Source of the DNA: Streptomyces sp. AP-93
Lineage (GTDB): Bacteria; Actinomycetota; Actinomycetes; Streptomycetales; Streptomycetaceae
Reading direction: 5' to 3'
NCBI RefSeq assembly: GCF_022808175.1
Contig: NZ_JALGBX010000011.1
Coordinates: forward strand, 115,081-179,080
Length of the DNA: 64,000 bases
Of this stretch, positions 40,345 through 49,220 are shown piece after piece (positions within the stretch are counted from its first letter, which is position 1; the number at the start of each line of letters is the position of its first letter). The translations under genes were made by a program, and so were the position numbers. The notes below the pieces were generated by a model that saw only the letters and a program-made list of their open reading frames with translations, was not told the origin of the DNA and ran no database searches.

Positions 40345-41602
40345 CGAAACGCAACGGGGCGAGGCTCCGGGTGCGGAGTCCCGTGAGAGGAAGGGCCCGC
40401 GCCACGCGGCGCCCAGGAAGTCCCTGCTGACGAAGATCCAGATACCCGTCGGCAAGACGATGGCGCTGGCCGCCATGCCGACCGCGGTCTTCGTCGGCAT
40501 GAGCATGGCGCCGAAGCTGGCCGTGGCCGACGACAAGGACATCCCCTTCGCGCCCGGACCGTGCGTGACGCGGTCCGACGAGCCCGCGGAATCGGCCTCC
40601 CCGTCGGCGTCGAAGAAGCCTTCCAAGACCCCGTCCAAGACTCCGGGGGCGAAGCCCGCACCGGGCAAGTCGCCCACGGCGGTGCCGTCGCCGAGCACGA
40701 GCCCGTCGGCGTCGACGGCCGTCGAGAAGCCCGGCCTCATGCCGGCGGCGGTCGCCCCGGCGAAGGCGGCGAACCCGCTGGACCCGCTCGGCGTCGGCGA
40801 CGCGGTCGAGGGCCTGGTCGACGCGCTCGGCAAGCCCCTCGCGGGCGCCGCGGCAGCGCCGGCCCCGTCCGCCACGGCGACCAGGGCGGCGACGCCGGTG
40901 TCCGCTCCGGACCCGGCCGAGTCCGCGATCCGCGACGCCGCGAAGACGGCCGGCGTCACGGTCTCGGAGCTCTCCGAGGAGGTCAAGGGCACCACGACCA
41001 CCCCGAAGGACGAGACGGGCAGGACGGCCACCAAGCCGAAGCCGAAGCCGACGCCGGAAACGGCGACGGAGGGCGGCAAGGGCGGCAAGGGCAAGGGCAA
41101 GGACGGGAAGGAACCCTTCCCCTGCCCGACCTACGACGCCAAGGCCCTGGCCAACGCCGAACTGGAGCAGGGCATCCCGCTGCTCCCGGACGAGCCCTGG
41201 TACCTGGACAGCTCGCTGCTGACCCTCTACGGCCTCGACTACGAGGGCATCGTCAAGGTGAAGACGGCGGGCGGCAAGACCAAGACCGTCCTGAAGTTCA
41301 CCGCGGACTCGCTGGACATCAAGGACCTCTACCAGACGGTCGGCAAGGGCAAGCTGGTCGCCCACCTGAAGTCCCGTCCGGGGTCCACCTCGAAGATCCG
41401 CGGGGCCAAGGTGACGATGTACACCGAGAGCCTCAAGGGCAACCTCTTCGGGATCATCCCGATCGAGTTCAGCCCGAAGAGCCCGCCGCCCCTGAACGTC
41501 CCGTTCGCGTTCTTCACGAACGCCAAGGTCGTCCAGGCCGGCCAGTTCGGCGGAACCCTGACCGTTCCGGGCCTGAAGAACTACATCGGCCCGCCGGAGT
41601 AG
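40334..41602 (+). CDS. Secreted protein with Pro/Ser/Lys linker and conserved C-terminal domain
   Basis: 422 aa from GTG 40334, preceded by a perfect GGGAGGA and overlapping the DUF6114 stop by 11 bases; ATG 40319 is possible but has no ribosome site. A basic N-tail (RKSLLTKIQIPVGK) leads into a signal-like helix (TMALAAMPTAVFVGMSMAPKLAVA), then a 200-residue low-complexity linker and a C-terminal domain of about 150 residues (FPCPTYDAKALANAELEQGIPLLPDEPWYLDSS...LKNYIGPPE). Likely wall- or surface-associated. No enzyme motif recognised. Confidence 0.82.
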   Translation: MRGDETQRGEAPGAESRERKGPRHAAPRKSLLTKIQIPVGKTMALAAMPTAVFVGMSMAPKLAVADDKDIPFAPGPCVTRSDEPAESASPSASKKPSKTPSKTPGAKPAPGKSPTAVPSPSTSPSASTAVEKPGLMPAAVAPAKAANPLDPLGVGDAVEGLVDALGKPLAGAAAAPAPSATATRAATPVSAPDPAESAIRDAAKTAGVTVSELSEEVKGTTTTPKDETGRTATKPKPKPTPETATEGGKGGKGKGKDGKEPFPCPTYDAKALANAELEQGIPLLPDEPWYLDSSLLTLYGLDYEGIVKVKTAGGKTKTVLKFTADSLDIKDLYQTVGKGKLVAHLKSRPGSTSKIRGAKVTMYTESLKGNLFGIIPIEFSPKSPPPLNVPFAFFTNAKVVQAGQFGGTLTVPGLKNYIGPPE

Positions 41603-41630
41603 ACGCGTACGGCCCCGCGCGGCCGCACGC

Positions 41631-41680
41631 ACCGAGGGCGGCACCCCGGATCCTCATCGGATCGGGGTGCCGCCCTCGGT
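41631..41680. terminator. Strong bidirectional terminator
   Basis: Arms ACCGAGGGCGGCACCCCG and CGGGGTGCCGCCCTCGGT (an extra G bulges in the first arm) with an inner GATCC/GGATC pairing. Lies between convergent genes ending at 41602 and 41739. Confidence 0.88.
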
Positions 41681-41738
41681 CTCTGTGCGGCAGAGGCTGT
41701 ACGGGTGGAGCGAGTGGCGCGGTACGGCGGGTGCGACG

Positions 41739-43169
41739 TCAGTCGCGGGCGCCGCTGCCCAGGTGGTGGACCCGGACCATGTTGGTCGTGCCGGGGACGC
41801 CGGGGGGCGAGCCGGCGGTGATGATCATGGTGTCGCCCTTGTTGTACCGCTGGAGCTTGAGCATCTCCACGTCCACCAGGTCGACCATGGAGTCGGTGTT
41901 GTCCACGTGCGGGACGACGTAGGACTCGACGCCCCAGCTCAGCGTGAGCTGGTTGCGGGTGCCGGTGTCGGTGGTGAAGGCCAGGATCGGCTGGTTCGCG
42001 CGGTAGCGCGACAGGCGGCGGGCGGTGTCACCGGAGTGGGTGAAGGCGACCAGGGCCTTGCCGTCCAGGAAGTCCGCGATCTCGCAGGCCGCGCGGGCGA
42101 CGGAGCCGCCCTGGGTACGGGGCTTCTTGCCCGGGACCAGCGGCTGCAGGCCCTTGGACAGGAGCTCTTCCTCGGCCGCCTCGACGATCTTCGACATCGT
42201 CTTGACGGTCTCGATCGGGTAGGCGCCGACCGAGGACTCGGCGGACAGCATGACCGCGTCCGCGCCGTCGAGGATCGCGTTGGCGACGTCGGAGGCCTCC
42301 GCGCGCGTCGGGCGCGAGTTGGTGATCATCGACTCCATCATCTGGGTCGCGACGATCACCGGCTTGGCGTTGCGGCGGCACATCTCCACGAGGCGCTTCT
42401 GCACCATCGGGACCTTCTCGAGCGGGTACTCGACGGCGAGGTCGCCACGGGCGACCATGACCGCGTCGAAGGCCGCGACGACGCCCTCCATGTTGGCGAC
42501 GGCCTGCGGCTTCTCGACCTTGGCGATGACGGGGACCCGGCGGCCCTCCTCGTCCATGACCTTGTGGACGTCCTTGACGTCGTCGGCGTCACGCACGAAG
42601 GACAGGGCGACCATGTCGCAGCCCATCCGCAGGGCGAAGCGGAGGTCGTCGACGTCCTTCTCCGACAGGGCGGGGACGTTGACGGCGGCACCCGGCAGGT
42701 TGATGCCCTTGTGGTCCGAGATGACACCGCCCTCGATGACGATGGTCCTGACCCGGGGGCCCTCGACCTCGGTCACCCGGAGCTCGACGTTGCCGTCGTT
42801 GATCAGGACCTGGTCGCCCTTGGAGACGTCGCCCGGCAGACCCTTGTAGGTCGTGCCGCAGATGGACTTGTCGCCCGGGACGTCCTCGGTGGTGATGGTG
42901 AACTCGTCACCGCGGACGAGCTCGACGGGACCCTCGGCGAAGGTCTCGAGGCGGATCTTCGGGCCCTGGAGGTCGGCGAGGACGCCGACGGCACGCCCGG
43001 TGTCCTCGGAGACCTTCCGGACACGGTCGTACCGCTCCTGGTGTTCTGCCTGGGAGCCGTGGCTGAAGTTGAATCGGGCCACGTTCATACCGGCCTCTAC
43101 GAGAGCTTTCAGCTGCTCGTAAGAGTCGACGGCGGGGCCCAGCGTGCAGACGATTTTGGAACGGCGCAT
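41739..43169 (-). CDS. pyk: Pyruvate kinase
   Basis: 476 aa, canonical length. RRSKIVCTLGPAVDS and MNVARFNFSHGSQ at the N-terminus, PALSEKDVDDLRFALRMGCDMVALSFVRDADDV, MVARGDLAVEYPLEKVP (active site loop), KPVIVATQMMESMITNSRPTRAEASDVANAILDGADAVMLSAESSVGAYP and a C-terminal regulatory domain. Converts PEP and ADP to pyruvate and ATP. Together with ackA and pta downstream on the same strand it forms the exit from glycolysis to acetate. The second pyruvate kinase of streptomycetes (Pyk2 position), by synteny. Confidence 0.94.
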   Translation of the reverse strand: MRRSKIVCTLGPAVDSYEQLKALVEAGMNVARFNFSHGSQAEHQERYDRVRKVSEDTGRAVGVLADLQGPKIRLETFAEGPVELVRGDEFTITTEDVPGDKSICGTTYKGLPGDVSKGDQVLINDGNVELRVTEVEGPRVRTIVIEGGVISDHKGINLPGAAVNVPALSEKDVDDLRFALRMGCDMVALSFVRDADDVKDVHKVMDEEGRRVPVIAKVEKPQAVANMEGVVAAFDAVMVARGDLAVEYPLEKVPMVQKRLVEMCRRNAKPVIVATQMMESMITNSRPTRAEASDVANAILDGADAVMLSAESSVGAYPIETVKTMSKIVEAAEEELLSKGLQPLVPGKKPRTQGGSVARAACEIADFLDGKALVAFTHSGDTARRLSRYRANQPILAFTTDTGTRNQLTLSWGVESYVVPHVDNTDSMVDLVDVEMLKLQRYNKGDTMIITAGSPPGVPGTTNMVRVHHLGSGARD

Positions 43170-43232
43170 GGAGCGGATCCTATCGGTTTGTTTCGTAGCG
43201 GAATATTCCGTCTGGCGGAAAGTCCAAAGTGA

Positions 43233-44447
43233 CTACCCGGTAACCAGCGCGTACGTCTGGCTGGCGATCTCCAGTTCCTCGTCCGTCGGGACCACGGCCA
43301 CGGCCACCCGTGCGTACTCCGCGGACACCAGGCGCGGCTCGGGGGACCGTACCGAGTTCGCCTCCCGGTCGAGCGCCAGGCCCAGTTCGGCCAGACCGGC
43401 CAGGGCCATCTCCCGGATCTCGGAGGAGTTCTCGCCCACGCCCGCGGTGAAGGCGACCGCGTCCACCCGGCCCAGGACCGCCGAGTAGGCGCCGATGTAC
43501 TTCTTCAGACGGTGGATGTACGAGGCCAGCGCCAGCCGCGCGGAGGCGTCGCCCTCCGCCGCCCGCCGCTGCACCTCGCGCATGTCGTTGTCGCCGCACA
43601 GACCCAGCAGACCGCTCTTCTTGTTGAGCAGCGAGTCGATCTCGTCGATCGACATGCCCCCGACCCGTGCCAGGTGGAAGACCACCGCCGGGTCCAGATC
43701 GCCCGAACGGGTGCCCATGACCAGGCCCTCCAGCGGGGTCAGCCCCATGGAGGTCTCCACGCACACCCCGCCGTGCACGGCCGAGGCCGAGGCGCCGTTG
43801 CCCAGGTGGAGCACGATCACGTTCACGTCCTCCTCGGCCCTGCCCAGGAGCCGGGCCGTGGCGCGGGCGACGTAGGCGTGCGAGGTGCCGTGGAACCCGT
43901 ACCGCCGGATGGAGTACTTGTCGGCCGTCGCGGCGTCGATCGCGTACCGCGCCACGTGCTCCGGCATCGTCGAGTGGAAGGCCGTGTCGAAGACGGCGAC
44001 CTGCGGCAGGTCGGGGCGCAGCTCCCGCGCCACCTCGATGCCGGTCACGTTCGCCGGGTTGTGCAGCGGGGCGAGCGGGATCAGGGCGCGGATCTCCGCC
44101 AGGACCGCGTCGTCGATCAGCGTCGGGTGGGTGAACTTGGTCCCGCCGTGCACCACCCGGTGGCCCACGGCCGCCAGCTCGGGCGAATCCAGGCCCAGCC
44201 CGTCGGCGGCGAGCTCCGCCGCGACGGCCCGCAGCGCCGCCCCGTGGTCGGCGATCGGACCGGTCCGCTCGCGCTTGCCGCCCGCGGCGCCCGGACCGGT
44301 CAACGGCTCGTGCACGAGCCGGGAGGTCTCCTCGCCGATGCGCTCCACCAGGCCGACCGCCAGGCGGGAGGAGTCCGCCATGTCGAGCAGCTGGTACTTC
44401 ACCGACGAGGAGCCGGAGTTGAGGACGAGTACGCGCGATGCGGTCAC
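43233..44447 (-). CDS. ackA: Acetate kinase
   Basis: 404 aa from GTG 44447 (AAAGGAAAG upstream). NSGSSSVKYQL, VGHRVVHGGTKF, VAVFDTAFHSTMPEHVARYAID, IRRYGFHGTSHAYVA and NVIVLHLGNGASASAV are the acetate/propionate kinase signatures. It phosphorylates acetate or dephosphorylates acetyl phosphate with ATP production. Pta gene 59 bases upstream on the same strand; the two are co-transcribed. The pyk gene follows at 43169. Confidence 0.94.
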   Translation of the reverse strand: MTASRVLVLNSGSSSVKYQLLDMADSSRLAVGLVERIGEETSRLVHEPLTGPGAAGGKRERTGPIADHGAALRAVAAELAADGLGLDSPELAAVGHRVVHGGTKFTHPTLIDDAVLAEIRALIPLAPLHNPANVTGIEVARELRPDLPQVAVFDTAFHSTMPEHVARYAIDAATADKYSIRRYGFHGTSHAYVARATARLLGRAEEDVNVIVLHLGNGASASAVHGGVCVETSMGLTPLEGLVMGTRSGDLDPAVVFHLARVGGMSIDEIDSLLNKKSGLLGLCGDNDMREVQRRAAEGDASARLALASYIHRLKKYIGAYSAVLGRVDAVAFTAGVGENSSEIREMALAGLAELGLALDREANSVRSPEPRLVSAEYARVAVAVVPTDEELEIASQTYALVTG

Positions 44448-44506
44448 GATGGGGACTTTCCTTTGCGGTGGGGGCTCGGGGCCCGGAGGGCTCGGTGGGG
44501 GAGGGC

Positions 44507-46588
44507 TCAGCCGGCCACGGGCCGGGACTGCGCCTGGATCGCGGTGATGGCCACGGTCGTGACGATGTCCTGGACCAGGGCGCCGCGCGAGAGGTCGTTG
44601 ACGGGCTTGCGCAGACCCTGCAGGACCGGACCGACCGCCACGGCGCCGGCCGAGCGCTGCACGGCCTTGTACGTGTTGTTGCCGGTGTTGAGGTCGGGGA
44701 AGATCAGCACCGTCGCGCGGCCGGCCACCTCGGACTCGGGCAGCTTGGTCGCGGCGACCGAGGGCTCCACGGCGGCGTCGTACTGGATCGGACCCTCGAT
44801 CAGCAGGTCGGGGCGCTGCTCGCGGACGATCTCGGTGGCCTTGCGGACCTTGTCCACGTCCGCGCCCGAGCCGGAGGTGCCGGTGGAGTACGAGAGCATC
44901 GCGATCCGCGGCTCCAGGCCGAACGCGGCGGCGGTGGTGGCCGACTGGACGGCGATGTCGGCGAGCTGCTCGGCGTTGGGGTCCGGGTTCACGGCGCAGT
45001 CGCCGTAGGCGAGGACCTTGTCGGCCAGGCACATGAAGAAGACCGAGGAGACGATGGACGCGTCGGGCTTGGTCTTGATGATCTCGAAGGCCGGGCGGAT
45101 GGTGGCGGCGGTGGAGTGCACCGAGCCGGAGACCATGCCGTCGGCGAGGCCCTCCTGGACCATCAGGGTGCCGAAGTAGTTGACGTCGGTGACCACGTCG
45201 TGGGCCAGCTCGACCGTCATGCCCTTGTGGGCACGGGCCTTGGCGTAGTACTCGGCGAATCGTTCCCGCAGCGGGGAGGTCGCCGGGTCGATGAGCTGGG
45301 CGGCCGAGATGTCGATGCCCAGGTCGGCGGCCTTCTTCAGGATCGCCTGCTCCTCGCCCAGCAGGGTGAGGTCGCAGACCCCGCGGCGCAGCACCACGTC
45401 CGCGGCGCGCAGCACGCGCTCCTCGGTGCCCTCGGGCAGGACCACGCGGCGGCGCTCGGCGCGGGCCTGCTCCAGCAGCTGGTTCTCGAACATCATCGGC
45501 GTGACCCGCTCGGAGCGGGCCACCGAGAGCACCTCGCGCAGCTTGGCGGTGTCCACGTGGCGCTCGAACAGGCCGAGCGCGGTCTCCAGCTTGCGCGGGG
45601 TCGCGGAGTTCAGCCGGCTCTGCAGCGCGAAGAGTTCGGCGGCCGTCGGGAAGCTGTTGCCCGCCACCGAGACCACCGGGGTGCCCGGAGCCAGCTTGGA
45701 GGCCAGCGTCAGGATGTCCTTGCCCGGGCGCTCGTTCAGCGTCAGCAGCACACCGGCGATCGGCGGGGTGCCGGAGGTGTGCGCGGCGAGCGCGCCGATG
45801 ACCAGGTCCGAGCGGTCCCCGGGGGTGACGACCAGGCAGCCGGGGGTCAGGGCGTTAAGGAAGTTCGGCAGCATGGCGCCGCCGAAGACGAAGTCCAGGG
45901 CGTCGCGGGCCAGTCCGGCCTCGTCGCCGAGGAGCACCTCGCCGCCGAGCGCCCGGGTGATCTGGGCGACCGTCGGGGCGGACAGGTGCTTGTCGTCCGG
46001 CAGGACGTAGCAGGGCACGGGGAGTCTGGCGGCCAGGCGCTCGGCTATCACCTCGCGGTCCTCGGCGGCCACCCGGTTGACGACCATCGCGCCGACGTGG
46101 CAGCCCAGGGCCTCGTACGCGCGGTAGGCGTTGCGGGTCTCGGCGCGCACGGCCTCGGCCGGGTGCTTGGTGCCGCCCACGACGGGGATGACCAGCGCGC
46201 CCAGCTCGTTGGCGAGGCGGGCGTTGAGCGCCAGCTCGTCCGGGAGGTTGGTGTCGGCGTAGTCGGTGCCGAGGACCAGCATGACCTCGTAGTCGCGCGC
46301 CACCTTCTGGTAGCGGCCCACGAGCTGGGAGACCAGCTCGTCGGTGCCCTTCTCGGCCAGGATGGCGGAGGCCTCGTGGTACTCCATGCCGTAGGCCGTC
46401 GCGGCGTCCTGGTCGATCCGGTACCGACCCTTGAGCAGGTCGAAGAGCCGGTCGGGCCCGTCGTGCAGCAGGGGGCGGTACACGCCCACCCGGCCGGTCT
46501 GGCGGGTCAGGAGCTCCATGATGCCCAGCTCGACGACCTGGCGGCCGTCCCCCCGCTCGATACCCGTCACGTACACGCTGCGCGTCAC
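44507..46588 (-). CDS. pta: Phosphate acetyltransferase (long, with N-terminal regulatory domains)
   Basis: 693 aa from GTG 46588 (GGAG upstream; an ATG at 46651 lacks support). The C-terminal third is the PTA domain (RRRVVLPEGTEERVLRAADVVLRRG...DFGLVAELAHDV-type region, SGSVHSTAATIRPAFEIIKT). Before it lies a DRTGG domain (VAQITRALGGEVLLGDEAG, LVVTPGDRSDLVIGA) and an N-terminal P-loop-like domain (SVYVTGIERGDGRQVVELGIMELLTRQTGRVGVYRPL) whose Walker A Lys is absent. Converts acetyl-CoA and phosphate to acetyl phosphate. Divergent from pfkA. Confidence 0.94.
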   Translation of the reverse strand: MTRSVYVTGIERGDGRQVVELGIMELLTRQTGRVGVYRPLLHDGPDRLFDLLKGRYRIDQDAATAYGMEYHEASAILAEKGTDELVSQLVGRYQKVARDYEVMLVLGTDYADTNLPDELALNARLANELGALVIPVVGGTKHPAEAVRAETRNAYRAYEALGCHVGAMVVNRVAAEDREVIAERLAARLPVPCYVLPDDKHLSAPTVAQITRALGGEVLLGDEAGLARDALDFVFGGAMLPNFLNALTPGCLVVTPGDRSDLVIGALAAHTSGTPPIAGVLLTLNERPGKDILTLASKLAPGTPVVSVAGNSFPTAAELFALQSRLNSATPRKLETALGLFERHVDTAKLREVLSVARSERVTPMMFENQLLEQARAERRRVVLPEGTEERVLRAADVVLRRGVCDLTLLGEEQAILKKAADLGIDISAAQLIDPATSPLRERFAEYYAKARAHKGMTVELAHDVVTDVNYFGTLMVQEGLADGMVSGSVHSTAATIRPAFEIIKTKPDASIVSSVFFMCLADKVLAYGDCAVNPDPNAEQLADIAVQSATTAAAFGLEPRIAMLSYSTGTSGSGADVDKVRKATEIVREQRPDLLIEGPIQYDAAVEPSVAATKLPESEVAGRATVLIFPDLNTGNNTYKAVQRSAGAVAVGPVLQGLRKPVNDLSRGALVQDIVTTVAITAIQAQSRPVAG

Positions 46589-46897
46589 GCGTGCTCTCCG
46601 TCCCAATTCGACTCGGTTGTCCCAGTAAATATGGGCTTGACCTCTTGACAATACCCCTGGGATTCCTTGGGTCGCCCGCCGGGAGAAGGGCCTGCCGGAG
46701 GGGGCCGAAAGGCCCTGTGGGCCCCCTCCGGACGGAGTGCCACGGAGCGCGCTCCCCCCGGGGCCCGTGGAACAATCGGACAGGCTTCACCACATACGCC
46801 CTTCAAAGGGCACCTCATATGGCACCCCATATGTCCCGTCGGCCGGACGCCCGCACGCGACCGGCCAGGTACGACCAGGAGCAGGAGACACAGCACG
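46589..46897. other. pta-pfkA divergent promoter region with twin CATATG sites
   Basis: 309 bp. CATATG occurs at 46816-46821 and 46828-46833, six bases apart, 65 bp before pfkA; CCCAGTAAATATGGG at 46621-46635 lies close to the pta start. A GGGCC-rich palindromic stretch (46700-46726) may be a leader hairpin. Promoters for both genes must be here; no exact -35/-10 pair is proposed. Confidence 0.5.
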
Positions 46898-47923
46898 ATG
46901 CGTATCGGAGTTCTCACCGCAGGCGGCGACTGTCCGGGCCTGAACGCTGTCATCCGGTCGGTCGTACACCGTGCCGTGGTCGGGCACGGGGACGAGGTCA
47001 TCGGCTTCGAAGACGGCTTCAAGGGCCTCCTCGACGGCAACTTCCGCCCCCTCGACATCAACGCGGTCAGCGGTATCCTCGCCCGCGGCGGCACGATCCT
47101 CGGATCGGCCCGCATGGAGCGCGCCCGCCTCCACGAAGCGGCCGAGAACGCCGTCGAACTGGCCAAGCGCTACGGCATCGACGCCCTGATCCCGATCGGC
47201 GGCGAGGGCACCCTGACGGCCGCCCGGATGCTGTCGGACGCCGGAATGCCGGTCGTCGGCGTGCCGAAGACCATCGACAACGACATCTCCTCCACCGACC
47301 GCACCTTCGGCTTCGACACCGCCGTCATGGTCGCCACGGAGGCCATCGACCGCCTCAAGACCACCGCCGAATCGCACCAGCGCGTCATGGTCGTCGAGGT
47401 CATGGGCCGGCACGCGGGCTGGATCGCCCTGGAGTCCGGCATGGCCGGCGGCGCCCACGGAATCTGCCTGCCGGAGCGCCCCTTCGAGGTGGACGCCCTG
47501 GTCAAGATGGTGGAGGAACGATTCGCCCGCGGTAAGAAGTTCGCCGTCATCTGCGTGGCCGAAGGCGCGCACCCCGGCGAGGGCTCCATGCCGTACGAGA
47601 AGGGCGCGATCGACCAGTACGGTCACGAGCGCTTCGCCGGCATCGGCAACCGCCTCGCCGTCGAGCTGGAGCGGCGCCTGGGCAAGGAAGCCCGCCCGGT
47701 CATCCTCGGCCACGTCCAGCGCGGCGGCACCCCCACCGCCTACGACCGCGTCCTGGCGACCCGCTTCGGCTGGCACGCGGTCGAGGGCGTCCACCGCGGC
47801 GACTTCGGCAACATGACCGCCCTGCGCGGCACCGACATCGTCATGGCCCCGCTGGCCGACGCCGTCACCGAGCTCAAGACCGTCCCCGAGGACCGCATGT
47901 ACGAGGCCGAGTCCGTCTTCTGA
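46898..47923 (+). CDS. pfkA: 6-phosphofructokinase (ATP-dependent, group III)
   Basis: 341 aa. MRIGVLTAGGDCPGLNAVI, GGEGTLTAA, PKTIDNDISSTDRTFGFDTA and EVMGRHAGWIA are the PFK signatures. Gly in GGEGT marks ATP use, whereas the Lys in PKTIDND is shared with PPi-type enzymes, a combination typical of actinobacterial group III PFKs. Phosphorylates fructose-6-phosphate, the committed step of glycolysis. CAGGAG lies 12 bases before ATG 46898. Ends at a 20-bp-arm terminator. Confidence 0.94.
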   Translation: MRIGVLTAGGDCPGLNAVIRSVVHRAVVGHGDEVIGFEDGFKGLLDGNFRPLDINAVSGILARGGTILGSARMERARLHEAAENAVELAKRYGIDALIPIGGEGTLTAARMLSDAGMPVVGVPKTIDNDISSTDRTFGFDTAVMVATEAIDRLKTTAESHQRVMVVEVMGRHAGWIALESGMAGGAHGICLPERPFEVDALVKMVEERFARGKKFAVICVAEGAHPGEGSMPYEKGAIDQYGHERFAGIGNRLAVELERRLGKEARPVILGHVQRGGTPTAYDRVLATRFGWHAVEGVHRGDFGNMTALRGTDIVMAPLADAVTELKTVPEDRMYEAESVF

Positions 47924-48118
47924 CCGTCCCGGCGGCCGGGACCTTGGTCACCGATCCGGCCGCCGAAAGGCCCGTCCGCGTCCCCACCGGGACAGGGGGC
48001 GGGCCGCACCTCGTTCGGCCCCCTCCCCGCGTGGTGATCCGACGACTCCGCCGTCGGGGTGACGGGGCCGCCGCCGACCGGCCCCCGGGGCGGGACCCCC
48101 GCCCCGACTTCGAGCGCC

Positions 48119-48164
48119 GAAAGGCCCCGACCGCGTCCTCGTCCGGACGCGGTCGGGGCCTTTC
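48119..48164. terminator. Very strong bidirectional terminator (20-bp perfect stem)
   Basis: GAAAGGCCCCGACCGCGTCC, 6-nt loop, then its exact reverse complement. Between the convergent pfkA (ends 47923) and HTH protein (ends 48194) genes. Confidence 0.92.
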
Positions 48165-48193
48165 CGGCAGGGAGCCCACGGGCGAAATGTGTC

Positions 48194-48877
48194 CTACGAC
48201 GCACCCCCCGCGAGGTACCAGAACCGCTCCACGATGTCGCTCAGGTACTCGCGTCCCGAGTCGCCGCTGCCGGCCTCGCCCTGCCCGCCGCCCCAGCTCA
48301 GGGTCGCCACCATCCGCGACTGGTACTCGCCGTGCAGCTGCTCGATCACCCGCTCCAGGTGCGCCTTGGGCACCGGAAGCAGCTTGGCCAGCGGCTTCAC
48401 GTACGCCTGCCAGCGCGTGGTCACCGCGCTGCGCAGCAGCTCGGCCAGCTCCTCGTGTTTGCCGGTCGCCGTCACGAACTGGGCCAGCGTCAGCCCCAGA
48501 GCCGTCGCCAGCGCGGCGGACTGCCGCTCGTTGCCCTTCCAGCGGCCGGTGTCCTCCATCTTCTGGTACGCGCCCGCCTCCACCCCGACCCGGCGGGCCA
48601 GGTCTTCGGCGGCCAGGCCCCGGGAGATGCGGTGTTCCCGCAGGGTGACGGGCTCCGCGAGCAGCTCGCCGGGGGAACACCAGAGCACGCCGGCCAGGGC
48701 GGTGACTTCGGGGGAGGTGGGCGAAATCTCGCCACGCTCCCACGCCATCACGGTCTCGGGAGTGACGAGCAGTCCGTACTGGGCGCGCAGGCCATAGGCG
48801 ACATGACCGGGAGCCATGCCCAGGGCAGCGCGGAGACGACGCGCGGCGGGGGCATTGAAAGGGGGGCTGGAGTGCAC
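48194..48877 (-). CDS. XRE-type tandem helix-turn-helix DNA-binding protein
   Basis: 227 aa from GTG 48877 (VHSSPPFNAPAARRLRAALGM). Two HTH units: LRAQYGLLVTPETVMAWERGEISPTSPEVTALAGVLWCSPGELL and LREHRISRGLAAEDLARRVGVEAGAYQKMEDTGRWKGNERQSAALATALGLTLAQF. The C-terminal 80 residues are helical (AHLERVIEQLHGEYQSRM) and may sense or multimerise. Start choice is uncertain (48886 is also possible; neither has a clear ribosome site). Likely autoregulated by the inverted repeat at 48936-48963. Confidence 0.83.
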   Translation of the reverse strand: MHSSPPFNAPAARRLRAALGMAPGHVAYGLRAQYGLLVTPETVMAWERGEISPTSPEVTALAGVLWCSPGELLAEPVTLREHRISRGLAAEDLARRVGVEAGAYQKMEDTGRWKGNERQSAALATALGLTLAQFVTATGKHEELAELLRSAVTTRWQAYVKPLAKLLPVPKAHLERVIEQLHGEYQSRMVATLSWGGGQGEAGSGDSGREYLSDIVERFWYLAGGAS

Positions 48878-49074
48878 ATGGCACACCGTAGGAGTGGCCG
48901 AGGCGCGGCGACTACAGACCAATCAAACAAGCCCATAACTCGTAGGAACGTCCTATGGAGTTAAGGGCTTTCGTCGGTTTTCTCTGCGACTGTCCGGTAA
49001 TCGGGGCGATCGGTGATCCACTTCCCAGCGTACGTTTCCGGCCGCGGCAGCGATAGCCCCGTGCACGATCCCCT
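48878..49074. other. Promoter region of the HTH gene; left side of the TnpB insertion
   Basis: Holds an imperfect inverted repeat at 48936-48963 (TAACTCGTAGGA ... TCCTATGGAGTTA), AT-rich compared with the surroundings, which overlaps a likely promoter of the HTH gene. To the right the DNA becomes part of the TnpB element; the exact border is not visible. Confidence 0.5.
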
Positions 49075-49095
49075 CACGGGACTTCTCCCAGGGTG

Positions 49096-49115
49096 CCCCG
49101 GCCTTCAGGCCGGGG
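49096..49115. repeat. Left-end hairpin of the TnpB element
   Basis: Eight-base perfect arms CCCCGGCC / GGCCGGGG around TTCA; same loop as the right-end hairpin. Confidence 0.8.
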
Positions 49116-49220
49116 AGGAATGGGCCCTTGGGTCGGAGGTGCGGAGCGCCGGAGTTCGGTTCGCATCTGTTCTGACCTGCCCTTTCGGCTGTTGTCAGTA
49201 GTCGGGGATAGGTTGTTGGG

